Shown: positions 1-4,665 of the stretch, piece by piece
Layout of the letters: each line of letters opens with the position of its first letter
Position numbering within the stretch: position 1 is the first letter of the stretch
Assembly (NCBI GenBank): GCA_003152975.1
Contig: PMBP01000302.1
Coordinates: 1-6,459 of the forward strand
Direction of reading: 5' to 3'
DNA: 6,459 nucleotides
DNA from: Phycisphaerales bacterium
Lineage (GTDB): Bacteria; Planctomycetota; Phycisphaerae; Sedimentisphaerales; Anaerohalosphaeraceae
Notes under the pieces: model-generated
Database searches by the model: none
What the model was told of the DNA's origin: nothing
The model's input: only the letters and a program-made list of their open reading frames with translations
Made by a program: the position numbers and the translations under genes

Positions 1-189
1 CTCAACTCGATGTGCGTGCAGTTCTCCGCGGCTGAAAACGAACAGATGTTCGGCGTGAAGCGCGCATTTGACTCAAAAGGCCTGCTCAACCCCGGCAAGG
101 TCATCCCCACGCTGCAGCGCTGCGCCGAATACGGAAAGATGCTGGTGCGTGATGGCCAGCTTGCCCACCCCGAGCTGCCACGCTTCTAA
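1..189 (+). CDS. glcD: Glycolate oxidase FAD-binding subunit GlcD, C-terminal 62 residues (5' end outside window)
   Basis: Reading frame 1 is open from the first base to TAA at 187-189. The peptide contains FDSKGLLNPGK, the hallmark C-terminal motif of FAD-linked oxidases of the GlcD / D-lactate dehydrogenase family, followed by IPTLQRCAEYGKM and the terminal PELPRF. From memory this ending closely matches proteobacterial GlcD (E. coli ends in PELERF after a similar CAEFG segment), which favours GlcD over other FAD oxidases. The family oxidises glycolate to glyoxylate with FAD, working with GlcE and the iron-sulfur subunit GlcF. The FAD-binding PCMH domain lies upstream of the window. No glcE or glcF follows; the next genes are unrelated and separated by repeats, so glcD appears to end its own transcription unit. 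A related D-2-hydroxyacid dehydrogenase cannot be excluded from the tail alone. Confidence 0.82.
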   Translation, partial: LNSMCVQFSAAENEQMFGVKRAFDSKGLLNPGKVIPTLQRCAEYGKMLVRDGQLAHPELPRF

Positions 190-195
190 CTCCCT

Positions 196-225
196 GTCAT
201 GCCGGACTCGATCCGGCATCCACGG
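196..225 (+). repeat. Palindromic repeat copy 1 (GTCA-foot, CCGGA stem)
   Basis: A perfect 8-bp stem, ATGCCGGA (199-206) with TCCGGCAT (212-219), closes a 5-nt loop CTCGA. It is preceded by TGTC and followed by CCACGG. It matches, in inverted orientation, the repeat at 255-284 in 24 of 30 positions. It lies 6 nt after the glcD stop. It resembles the dispersed CCGGA-type palindromes common in intergenic DNA of Alphaproteobacteria and others. No T-tract follows, so a Rho-independent terminator is unlikely. Confidence 0.8.
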
Positions 226-254
226 CCGCGTTGACGGGCGCCCATGGCACGCAA

Positions 255-284
255 CCATGGACCCCGGATCAAGTCCGGGGTGAC
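255..284 (-). repeat. Palindromic repeat copy 2 (GTCA-foot), inverted relative to copy 1
   Basis: A perfect 8-bp stem, ACCCCGGA (261-268) with TCCGGGGT (274-281), closes a loop TCAAG. Read on the minus strand it starts GTCA and ends TCCATGG. It differs from copy 1 at six of 30 positions. Four of these are paired changes that keep the stem intact (T200-A218 and G201-C217 in copy 1 are both C-G pairs here). The two copies face each other across 29 nt, an arrangement like a bacterial interspersed mosaic element made of two inverted REP units. A second CCATGG lies at 242-247. Confidence 0.8.
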
Positions 285-287
285 AAC

Positions 288-311
288 AGGGGCGGTTCAC
301 GAACCGCCCTT
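288..311. repeat. GGGCGGTT hairpin, a different repeat family
   Basis: GGGCGGTT (290-297) pairs with AACCGCCC (302-309) around a 4-nt CACG loop; a G-T wobble and an A-T pair extend the stem to 288/311. It begins 3 nt after repeat copy 2. The sequence resembles a GC-rich hairpin seen repeatedly in intergenic DNA of several phyla, by recollection only. The following TTACAAAAG is not a T-tract, so a terminator role for glcD is possible but weak. Confidence 0.65.
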
Positions 312-328
312 ACAAAAGCGAATTGCGG

Positions 329-357
329 CTTTCATTTGGACGGATTTGGGGTATAAT
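329..357 (+). promoter_or_regulatory. Probable sigma-70-type promoter for hisC-hisB-ispF
   Basis: A perfect -10 hexamer TATAAT sits at 352-357, in GGGGTATAATTGGG. With a 17-bp spacer the -35 would be CTTTCA (329-334), only three of six matches to TTGACA, so the assignment rests on the -10. Transcription would start near 364, about 20 nt before the ATG at 386. That makes the in-frame upstream TTG at 323 an unlikely start codon, because it would lie outside the transcript. Confidence 0.5.
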
Positions 358-385
358 TGGGTTTTCGAATTTATCGGGAAAGACT

Positions 386-1432
386 ATGACCTATTTTCTG
401 GACAATGTGGAGCGGACGGCCGGGTACGAGCCGGGGTTTCAGCCGGGCGGGACTGATGTCATCAAGCTGAACACCAACGAGAACCCCTATCCGCCCTCGC
501 CGAAGGTGCTGGAGGCGATCCGGGACCTGCCGGCCGAACGGTTGCGGAAGTATCCGCAGCCGCTGGGCGACAGCTTTCGCACGGCCGCCGGCGAGGCGTT
601 GAGGGTTCCGTCGGACTGGATCCTGTGCACCAACGGCGGCGACGAGCTGCTGTCGATCTGCATCCGCGCCTTCTGCGATATTCACCATCCTGTGGCCTAC
701 CCGAACCCGACCTATTCGCTGTATCCGGTACTGGCACGGCTGCAGAACTGTCCGGCGCTGGAGTTGTCGTTTGACGATCCCAAGCTATTCGATCAATTGG
801 CCGAGGCGGGGGGGGCACTGACGATCGTGTGCAATCCCAACGCGCCGACCGGACGGCTGATCAAGGCCGATCAACTCGGCGCCTTGTCCCGGCGGCTCAA
901 GGGCGTGCTGCTGATCGACGAGGCGTATGTCGATTTTGCCGAGGGCAGTTGCCTGCCGTTAGTGAAGGATTGCGGCAATGTGATCCTGCTGCGATCGATG
1001 AGCAAGGGTTATTCGCTGGCGGGCATCCGCTTTGGCTTTGGCATCGCGCAGCCGCAGATGATCGAAGGCCTGCTGAAGGTCAAGGATTCGTACAATGTTG
1101 ACGCGATGGCGATCGAAGCGGCTACGGCGGCGATCCGCGATCGGGACTATCACCGCGTCTGCGTCACCAAGGTTAAGGCCGAGCGGACGCGACTGACGGC
1201 CGAGTTGCGAAAGCTGGGCCTGGAGGTCGCCGACAGCGAATCGAATTTCGTCCTGGCCCGCAGCCTGAAGGTCCCGGCCAAAGATATCTACCGATCGCTG
1301 GCGGACCGCAATATCTTCGTGCGGTACTTTGCCCTGCCCGGCCTGGAAGACAAGATGCGCATCAGTATTGGAACTCCGGAGCAGGATAATCGACTATTGG
1401 AGTCGCTGCGGGCGATCCTCACGGCGAAATGA
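386..1432 (+). CDS. hisC: Histidinol-phosphate aminotransferase HisC
   Basis: A fold-type I PLP aminotransferase of 348 residues that converts imidazole-acetol phosphate and glutamate to histidinol phosphate in the cytoplasm. The HisC N-terminal signature KLNTNENPYPPSP is present, followed by the RKYPQP segment. PLP-site residues are visible in order: N150 in NPNAPTG, D178 and Y181 in LLIDEAYVDF, the Schiff-base K207 in SMSKGYSLAGIRFGF, and R325 in MRISIGTPEQ, which would bind the substrate carboxylate. The frame is open back to a TTG at 323, but I choose ATG 386. It gives the family length, begins with the typical MTYFLDNV, has GGGAAAG just upstream, and lies downstream of the predicted promoter. 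The stop overlaps hisB by ATGA, suggesting translational coupling, and HisB supplies HisC's substrate. A run of eight G (808-815) lies in the gene; the frame is intact through it. Other HisC-like aminotransferases such as CobD are less likely given the his context. Confidence 0.95.
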   Translation: MTYFLDNVERTAGYEPGFQPGGTDVIKLNTNENPYPPSPKVLEAIRDLPAERLRKYPQPLGDSFRTAAGEALRVPSDWILCTNGGDELLSICIRAFCDIHHPVAYPNPTYSLYPVLARLQNCPALELSFDDPKLFDQLAEAGGALTIVCNPNAPTGRLIKADQLGALSRRLKGVLLIDEAYVDFAEGSCLPLVKDCGNVILLRSMSKGYSLAGIRFGFGIAQPQMIEGLLKVKDSYNVDAMAIEAATAAIRDRDYHRVCVTKVKAERTRLTAELRKLGLEVADSESNFVLARSLKVPAKDIYRSLADRNIFVRYFALPGLEDKMRISIGTPEQDNRLLESLRAILTAK

Positions 1433-2019
1433 CTATGGCACAACGGACAGCGCGAATCGAGCGGAAGACCAAAGAGACCGACATCGTCGTCGAGATGAAC
1501 CTCGACGGCGCGGGCACCCATACGATCGACACGGGCGTGGGATTTCTCGATCACATGCTCTCGCATGTCAGCCAGCACGGGCACATCGACCTGACCATCC
1601 GGGCCAAGGGCGACCTGCATGTCGATGCACACCACACGGTCGAAGATGTCGCGATCTGCGTGGGTGAGGCGCTGCGGCAAGCCCTCGGCGACAAGAAGGG
1701 CATCGCCCGCTACGGCAACAGCGCCGTGCCGATGGAGGACGCGCTGGCCAACCTGGCGCTGGACCTGTCGGGCCGGCCGTACTGCGTGTTTCGTGCGGCC
1801 TTTGGCACCGAGAAAATCGGCGAGTTTGATTGCGAGTGCATCGAGGAGTTTCTTCGGGCGCTCTCTAACACCGCCCGGCTGAATCTGCATGTGACGGTTC
1901 CCTACGGGACCAACAGCCACCACATCGCCGAGGCGATCTTCAAGGCCCTTGGCCAGGCGCTGGCGCAGGCCGTACGGATCACCGGAGGCGAGGTGCCCAG
2001 CACCAAGGGGATCCTGTGA
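1429..2019 (+). CDS. hisB: Imidazoleglycerol-phosphate dehydratase HisB (monofunctional)
   Basis: A 196-residue protein that dehydrates imidazole glycerol phosphate to imidazole-acetol phosphate, the substrate of HisC next door. It has the two repeated metal-binding halves of the family. FLDHML (H42), VDAHHTVED (H68, H69, E72) and GTNSHHIAEAIFK (H164, H165, E168) are the expected di-manganese ligands. The C-terminus ends in the conserved VPSTKGIL. There is no fused histidinol-phosphatase domain, unlike E. coli HisB, so a separate phosphatase must exist. ATG 1429 overlaps the hisC stop; ATG 1435 is an alternative two codons later. No Shine-Dalgarno is evident, consistent with reinitiation after hisC. 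The family motif usually read as PMDEAL appears as PMEDAL (residues 101-106), swapping two acidic residues. The stop overlaps the GTG of ispF. Confidence 0.97.
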   Translation: MTMAQRTARIERKTKETDIVVEMNLDGAGTHTIDTGVGFLDHMLSHVSQHGHIDLTIRAKGDLHVDAHHTVEDVAICVGEALRQALGDKKGIARYGNSAVPMEDALANLALDLSGRPYCVFRAAFGTEKIGEFDCECIEEFLRALSNTARLNLHVTVPYGTNSHHIAEAIFKALGQALAQAVRITGGEVPSTKGIL

Positions 2020-2528
2020 GCTTCGACCCGCAATACGAGTACCGCAGCGGCATCGGCACCGACATCCACCGGCTGGTGGAGGGCCGAGAGCTTAAGCTCG
2101 GCGGGGTCATCATCCCCGGACCCAAAGGCCTGCTGGGTCACAGCGATGCCGACGCGCTGCTGCACGCCGTGATCGATTCGCTGCTGGGGGCATCGGGCAT
2201 GGGCGACATCGGAACCTTCTTCCCGGACCATGACCCCAACTGGAAAGACGCCGACAGCCGGGACCTGCTGCTGTCGATCGCCAAGTATCTCGGCGACAAC
2301 CGCTGGGAGATCGTCAACCTCGACGCCATCGTCCACGCCGAGCAGCCGCGGCTGGAAGCATTCAAGATGCAGATGAAACGGTGCATCGCCAGCATCCTCG
2401 GCATCGACTTTGCCAATGTCAATGTCAAGGCCAAGACCAACGAAGGGCTCGGCGAGATCGGCGCCGGCCTGGCGATCGCAACGACGGTGATCGTGTTGTT
2501 GAGGCGAAGGATCAAGAGAACGCTCTAA
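2016..2528 (+). CDS. ispF: 2-C-methyl-D-erythritol 2,4-cyclodiphosphate synthase IspF
   Basis: A 170-residue enzyme of the MEP isoprenoid pathway that converts CDP-methylerythritol 2-phosphate to the cyclic diphosphate MEcPP with loss of CMP. Family motifs are clear: GIGTDIHRL (metal ligands D16 and H18), GHSDADALLHAV (third ligand H50), GDIGTFFPD and DADS. The nucleotide-binding segment near the C-terminus reads KAKTNEGLGEIG (T141, E143). Residue 150, where E. coli has an Arg that lines the trimer cavity, is Ala. The start is GTG at 2016, overlapping the hisB stop as GTGA, with a good Shine-Dalgarno AAGGGGA at 2005-2011. It is about 10 residues longer than E. coli IspF because of a short N-terminal extension. 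IspD, its frequent partner or fusion, is not here. The link to hisB is probably co-expression rather than pathway logic. Confidence 0.96.
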   Translation: MSFDPQYEYRSGIGTDIHRLVEGRELKLGGVIIPGPKGLLGHSDADALLHAVIDSLLGASGMGDIGTFFPDHDPNWKDADSRDLLLSIAKYLGDNRWEIVNLDAIVHAEQPRLEAFKMQMKRCIASILGIDFANVNVKAKTNEGLGEIGAGLAIATTVIVLLRRRIKRTL

Positions 2529-2530
2529 CG

Positions 2531-2565
2531 AATATAAAACATAAAAGATATAAATTAAAAGATAT
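2531..2565. repeat. AT-rich block with a 10-bp direct repeat TAAAAGATAT
   Basis: Right after the ispF stop lie 35 nt that are almost all A or T, in otherwise GC-rich DNA. TAAAAGATAT occurs exactly twice, at 2542-2551 and 2556-2565, with a 14-nt period. TATAAA hexamers lie at 2533-2538 and 2549-2554, but neither has a recognisable -35 at 17 bp. The block could act as an UP element, a promoter or a protein-binding site for cysS; the sequence does not decide. Confidence 0.55.
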
Positions 2566-2570
2566 GGACG

Positions 2571-2584
2571 GGGGCTAAAGCCCC
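2571..2584. repeat. Short hairpin GGGGCTAAAGCCCC
   Basis: GGGGC pairs with GCCCC around TAAA (or a 6-bp stem with an AA loop). It is the first of three consecutive hairpins between ispF and cysS. A TTTT at 2593-2596 lies 8 nt beyond the stem, too far for a canonical intrinsic terminator, although weak termination after ispF is possible. Confidence 0.55.
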
Positions 2585-2598
2585 GAGAAAAGTTTTAC

Positions 2599-2611
2599 GG
2601 CCCTTCGGGCC
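2599..2611. repeat. Short hairpin GGCCC-TTC-GGGCC
   Basis: A perfect 5-bp stem with a 3-nt loop, the middle of three hairpins in this gap. It is followed by TACGGG, not a T-tract. Function is unknown; it may be part of a composite dispersed repeat with its two neighbours. Confidence 0.5.
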
Positions 2612-2614
2612 TAC

Positions 2615-2640
2615 GGGATTCCCGCTTTCGCGGGAATGAC
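2615..2640 (-). repeat. Palindromic repeat copy 3 (GTCA-foot, dRS3-like)
   Basis: ATTCCCGC (2618-2625) pairs perfectly with GCGGGAAT (2630-2637) around TTTC. The 20-nt core fits the ATTCCC-N8-GGGAAT pattern of the neisserial dRS3 repeat, and similar palindromes occur in many other bacteria. Read on the minus strand it starts TTGTCA and leaves the stem with TCCC, the same foot and tail as copies 1 and 2 in the upstream gap, although the stem sequence is different. Confidence 0.75.
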
Positions 2641-2655
2641 AACGATTGTTTTGAA

Positions 2656-2673
2656 ATGCGGATTCAAATATGA
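2656..2673 (+). other. Possible 5-codon leader mini-ORF overlapping the cysS start
   Basis: ATG CGG ATT CAA ATA TGA would encode MRIQI. Its stop overlaps the cysS ATG (2670-2672) in the same ATGA arrangement used by the genes around it. cysS itself has no clear Shine-Dalgarno, so reinitiation from this mini-ORF is conceivable. The mini-ORF has no obvious Shine-Dalgarno either, and so short an ORF can arise by chance. Confidence 0.2.
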
Positions 2674-2686
2674 CGCTGCGGATTCA
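2657..2686 (+). repeat. 10-bp direct repeat TGCGGATTCA flanking the cysS start
   Basis: TGCGGATTCA is present exactly at 2657-2666 and 2677-2686, a 20-nt period, with the cysS ATG at 2670 between the copies. The second copy encodes the end of Leu3 through His6 of CysS. It may be a small duplication or a two-site binding element; no family is recognised. Confidence 0.6.
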
Positions 2687-4148
2687 TAACACGCTGACCC
2701 GACGGGTCGAGGAGTTCAAGCCCCTGCAGGAAGGCCGGGTGGGTATCTATGTCTGCGGGCCGACGGTTTACGGTCACGCGCACCTCGGCCACGGCAAGAG
2801 CTATGTCAGCTTCGATGTGCTGGTGCGGTACCTCCGCTATCTCGGCTATGCGGTGACCTATGTGCAGAACATCACCGATGTCGGCCACCTGACCGATAAC
2901 GCCGACGAAGGCGAAGACAAGATCGGCAAGCAGGCCCGTCAGGAACGCAAGCACCCGATGGCCATCGCCGAGTATTATACCCGCAGCTACTTCGAGGATA
3001 TGGACCAGCTCAACTGCGTCCGTCCCGACATCAGCCCCCGCGCCACAGGCCACATCCCCGAACAAATCGAACTGGTGCAGACGCTACTCGATAAGGGCTT
3101 TGCCTATGAATCCGGGGGTTCGGTATATTTCGACATCAGCAAGTTTTCCGGCTACGGCAAATTGTCCGGCCGCAATGTCGAGGAGATGGAGGCCGGCGCC
3201 CGCGTGGAGGTCACGGGCGAAAAACGAAACCCCGCCGACTTTGCCCTGTGGAAGAATGCCGAGCCCGGCCACATCATGCAGTGGTCCAGCCCGTGGGGAC
3301 GCGGCTATCCCGGCTGGCATCTGGAGTGCTCGGTAATGAGCATGAAGTACCTCGGCGCGACCCTCGACATCCACGGCGGCGGCCTGGAAAACCAGTTCCC
3401 CCACCACGAATGCGAGATCGCCCAGTCCGAGGCCGCCAACGGCGTGCCGTTTGTGCGATACTGGGTACACAATAACATGGTTACGGTCAACGGCCAAAAG
3501 ATGGGCAAGAGCTTGGGCAACTTCATTACGCTCAAGCAGATCTTCAAGGAAGGCCATCCGGTCCTGTCGCGAAAGTACGATCCGCTGGCAGCGCGGCAAT
3601 TGATCCTGCAAAGCCACTACCGTAGCCCGATCGATTTTTCCGATGCGGCATTGACCGGTGCCCAGAGCGGCTACGACAAGATCAAGGACGCGGTCATCGC
3701 GGTCCGCGATCGGCTGGCCAAGGCCGCCGAAGGACCGGTCGATCCGAAGGTGCTCGACGAATTGAAGACTCAGCGGCAGAAATTTGACGAGGCGATGAAC
3801 GACGACCTCAATACGGCCGTCGCATTGTCGGTGATGTTCGACATGGTGCGGCTGTCCGGTCGGCTTGTCCAGGAACCAGCCACGACACAGACCCTCAAGG
3901 CCGTCGATGACCAGTTCCGTTTGCTCGGCGGAAATGTGCTGGGGATCGTACTCGATGAATACCCGTCGGCGGGCGGCTCCGATCAGGCCCTGCTCGATCA
4001 CTTGATCGGGATCCTCATCGAGCAGCGAAAGCAGGCGCGGGCGCGGAAGGACTTTGCCGCCGGCGACGCCATCCGCAATCAGCTCGACGGCTTCGGGATC
4101 GTGCTGGAGGACAAGCCCGGCGGCGTGACTACCTGGAGACGGAAATGA
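2670..4148 (+). CDS. cysS: Cysteinyl-tRNA synthetase CysS
   Basis: A class I aminoacyl-tRNA synthetase of 492 residues that attaches cysteine to tRNA-Cys using ATP. The Rossmann signatures are HLGH (38-41, the HIGH motif, in [11 protein letters not shown]) and KMGKS (277-281, a variant of KMSKS). The zinc that selects cysteine would be held by C29 in VCGPTVY, C220 in WHLECSVM, and H245 and E249 in [10 protein letters not shown]. The C-terminal half holds the helical DALR-type and tRNA-binding region, including a Lys/Arg-rich helix and [12 protein letters not shown], typical of CysS. KMGKS with HHECEIAQ, and a longer segment after KMGKS ([12 protein letters not shown]), resemble the Bacteroidetes-type enzyme rather than E. 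coli (461 residues). No Shine-Dalgarno is evident before ATG 2670, but that start gives the conserved N-terminus ([14 protein letters not shown]). The stop overlaps ruvC by ATGA. Confidence 0.97.
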   Translation: MTLRIHNTLTRRVEEFKPLQEGRVGIYVCGPTVYGHAHLGHGKSYVSFDVLVRYLRYLGYAVTYVQNITDVGHLTDNADEGEDKIGKQARQERKHPMAIAEYYTRSYFEDMDQLNCVRPDISPRATGHIPEQIELVQTLLDKGFAYESGGSVYFDISKFSGYGKLSGRNVEEMEAGARVEVTGEKRNPADFALWKNAEPGHIMQWSSPWGRGYPGWHLECSVMSMKYLGATLDIHGGGLENQFPHHECEIAQSEAANGVPFVRYWVHNNMVTVNGQKMGKSLGNFITLKQIFKEGHPVLSRKYDPLAARQLILQSHYRSPIDFSDAALTGAQSGYDKIKDAVIAVRDRLAKAAEGPVDPKVLDELKTQRQKFDEAMNDDLNTAVALSVMFDMVRLSGRLVQEPATTQTLKAVDDQFRLLGGNVLGIVLDEYPSAGGSDQALLDHLIGILIEQRKQARARKDFAAGDAIRNQLDGFGIVLEDKPGGVTTWRRK

Positions 4149-4633
4149 TCGTTCTGGGGATCGATCCGGGCCTGCAGGTCTGCGGCTATGCGGTCGTGAA
4201 GGCCGACGGATCGGATTGCCGGTTACTGGAGGCGGGGGTGATCCGAACGGATCGTCGTCTGTCGCTTCCGAAGCGGCTGGCACAGATCGCCGAGGACCTG
4301 GGAGACCTGTTGAAAAGCGCCCGGCCGGCCGTCGTGGCGGTCGAGGAGTTGTACTCGCATTACGCCCACCCGCGGACGGCGGTGTTGATGGGCCACGCGC
4401 GGGGTGTTATACTGTTGCAGGCCGTGCAGTCCGGGGCCGAGCTGCAGAGTTTTTCGGCCACGCGGATCAAAAAATCGCTGACGGGCAACGGCCGGGCCAG
4501 CAAGCTGCAGATGCAGCGGACGATCCAGTCGGTGCTGGGCCTGCCAAAGATGCCCGAGCCGCCGGATGTGGCCGATGCGGTCGCCGCGGCGATGTGTTGT
4601 GTGCGGGTGATGGCAACGGCATCTTTGCAGTAA
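4145..4633 (+). CDS. ruvC: Holliday junction resolvase RuvC
   Basis: A 162-residue RNase H-fold endonuclease that cuts Holliday junctions symmetrically as a dimer after RuvAB branch migration. The catalytic acidic tetrad is present at family spacing: D7 in LGIDPG, E67 in AVEELY, and D141 and D144 in PPDVADAVAAAMC. The DNA-binding segment RIKKSLTGNGRASKLQMQ has the conserved lysine pair. Length is typical of the family. ATG 4145 overlaps the cysS stop and has a Shine-Dalgarno GGAGA at 4135-4139. It begins the order ruvC-ruvA-ruvB; the frequent companion yebC is not present in the window. A good sigma-70-like promoter lies within the gene. Confidence 0.96.
   Translation: MIVLGIDPGLQVCGYAVVKADGSDCRLLEAGVIRTDRRLSLPKRLAQIAEDLGDLLKSARPAVVAVEELYSHYAHPRTAVLMGHARGVILLQAVQSGAELQSFSATRIKKSLTGNGRASKLQMQRTIQSVLGLPKMPEPPDVADAVAAAMCCVRVMATASLQ
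4385..4413 (+). promoter_or_regulatory. Candidate internal promoter in ruvC driving ruvA-ruvB
   Basis: TTGATG (4385-4390) and TATACT (4408-4413) are separated by exactly 17 bp, and TGT immediately before the -10 gives an extended -10 (TGnTATACT). Transcription would start near 4420, inside ruvC, giving a message for ruvA and ruvB without full-length ruvC. The bases also encode VLMGHARGVIL of RuvC, so the match could be coincidental. Confidence 0.35.
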
Positions 4634-4648
4634 CGATCCGGCCAGGCC

Positions 4649-4654
4649 GGAGGG
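4649..4654 (+). promoter_or_regulatory. ruvA: Ribosome binding site deciding the ruvA start
   Basis: GGAGGG lies 11 nt before ATG 4666. The ruvA frame stays open back to 4216 inside ruvC, but this site and the RuvA N-terminus MIAQIEGQL fix the start at 4666. Confidence 0.7.
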
Positions 4655-4665
4655 AACCAAACGGA

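Noticed and set aside
68..283. Plus-strand frame overlapping the glcD end and the repeats (71 codons)
   Set aside because: It runs out of frame through glcD and then through palindromic repeats; no protein-like features.
196..311. Possible CRISPR array or Rho-independent terminators
   Set aside because: The repeats are inverted hairpins without regular spacers, so not CRISPR. None is followed directly by a T-tract, so none is called a terminator.
190..385. tRNA, riboswitch or histidine attenuator upstream of hisC
   Set aside because: No cloverleaf, no run of His codons and no known riboswitch core is visible; the predicted leader is only about 20 nt.
1288..1923. Minus-strand open frame (211 codons) opposite hisC and hisB
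   Set aside because: It is a shadow of strongly conserved genes; no family features or plausible ribosome site.
1429..2019. Bifunctional HisB with a phosphatase domain
   Set aside because: The protein starts directly with the dehydratase domain, and the upstream DNA is hisC.
3084..4283. Long minus-strand open frame (399 codons) opposite cysS and ruvC
   Set aside because: It is antisense to two clear genes, has no recognisable motif, and its composition is what a GC-rich gene produces in its complementary frame.
4216..4665. Upstream in-frame extension of ruvA inside ruvC
   Set aside because: The extension is low-complexity Gly/Arg-rich translation of ruvC in another frame; RuvA begins at ATG 4666 with a good Shine-Dalgarno.
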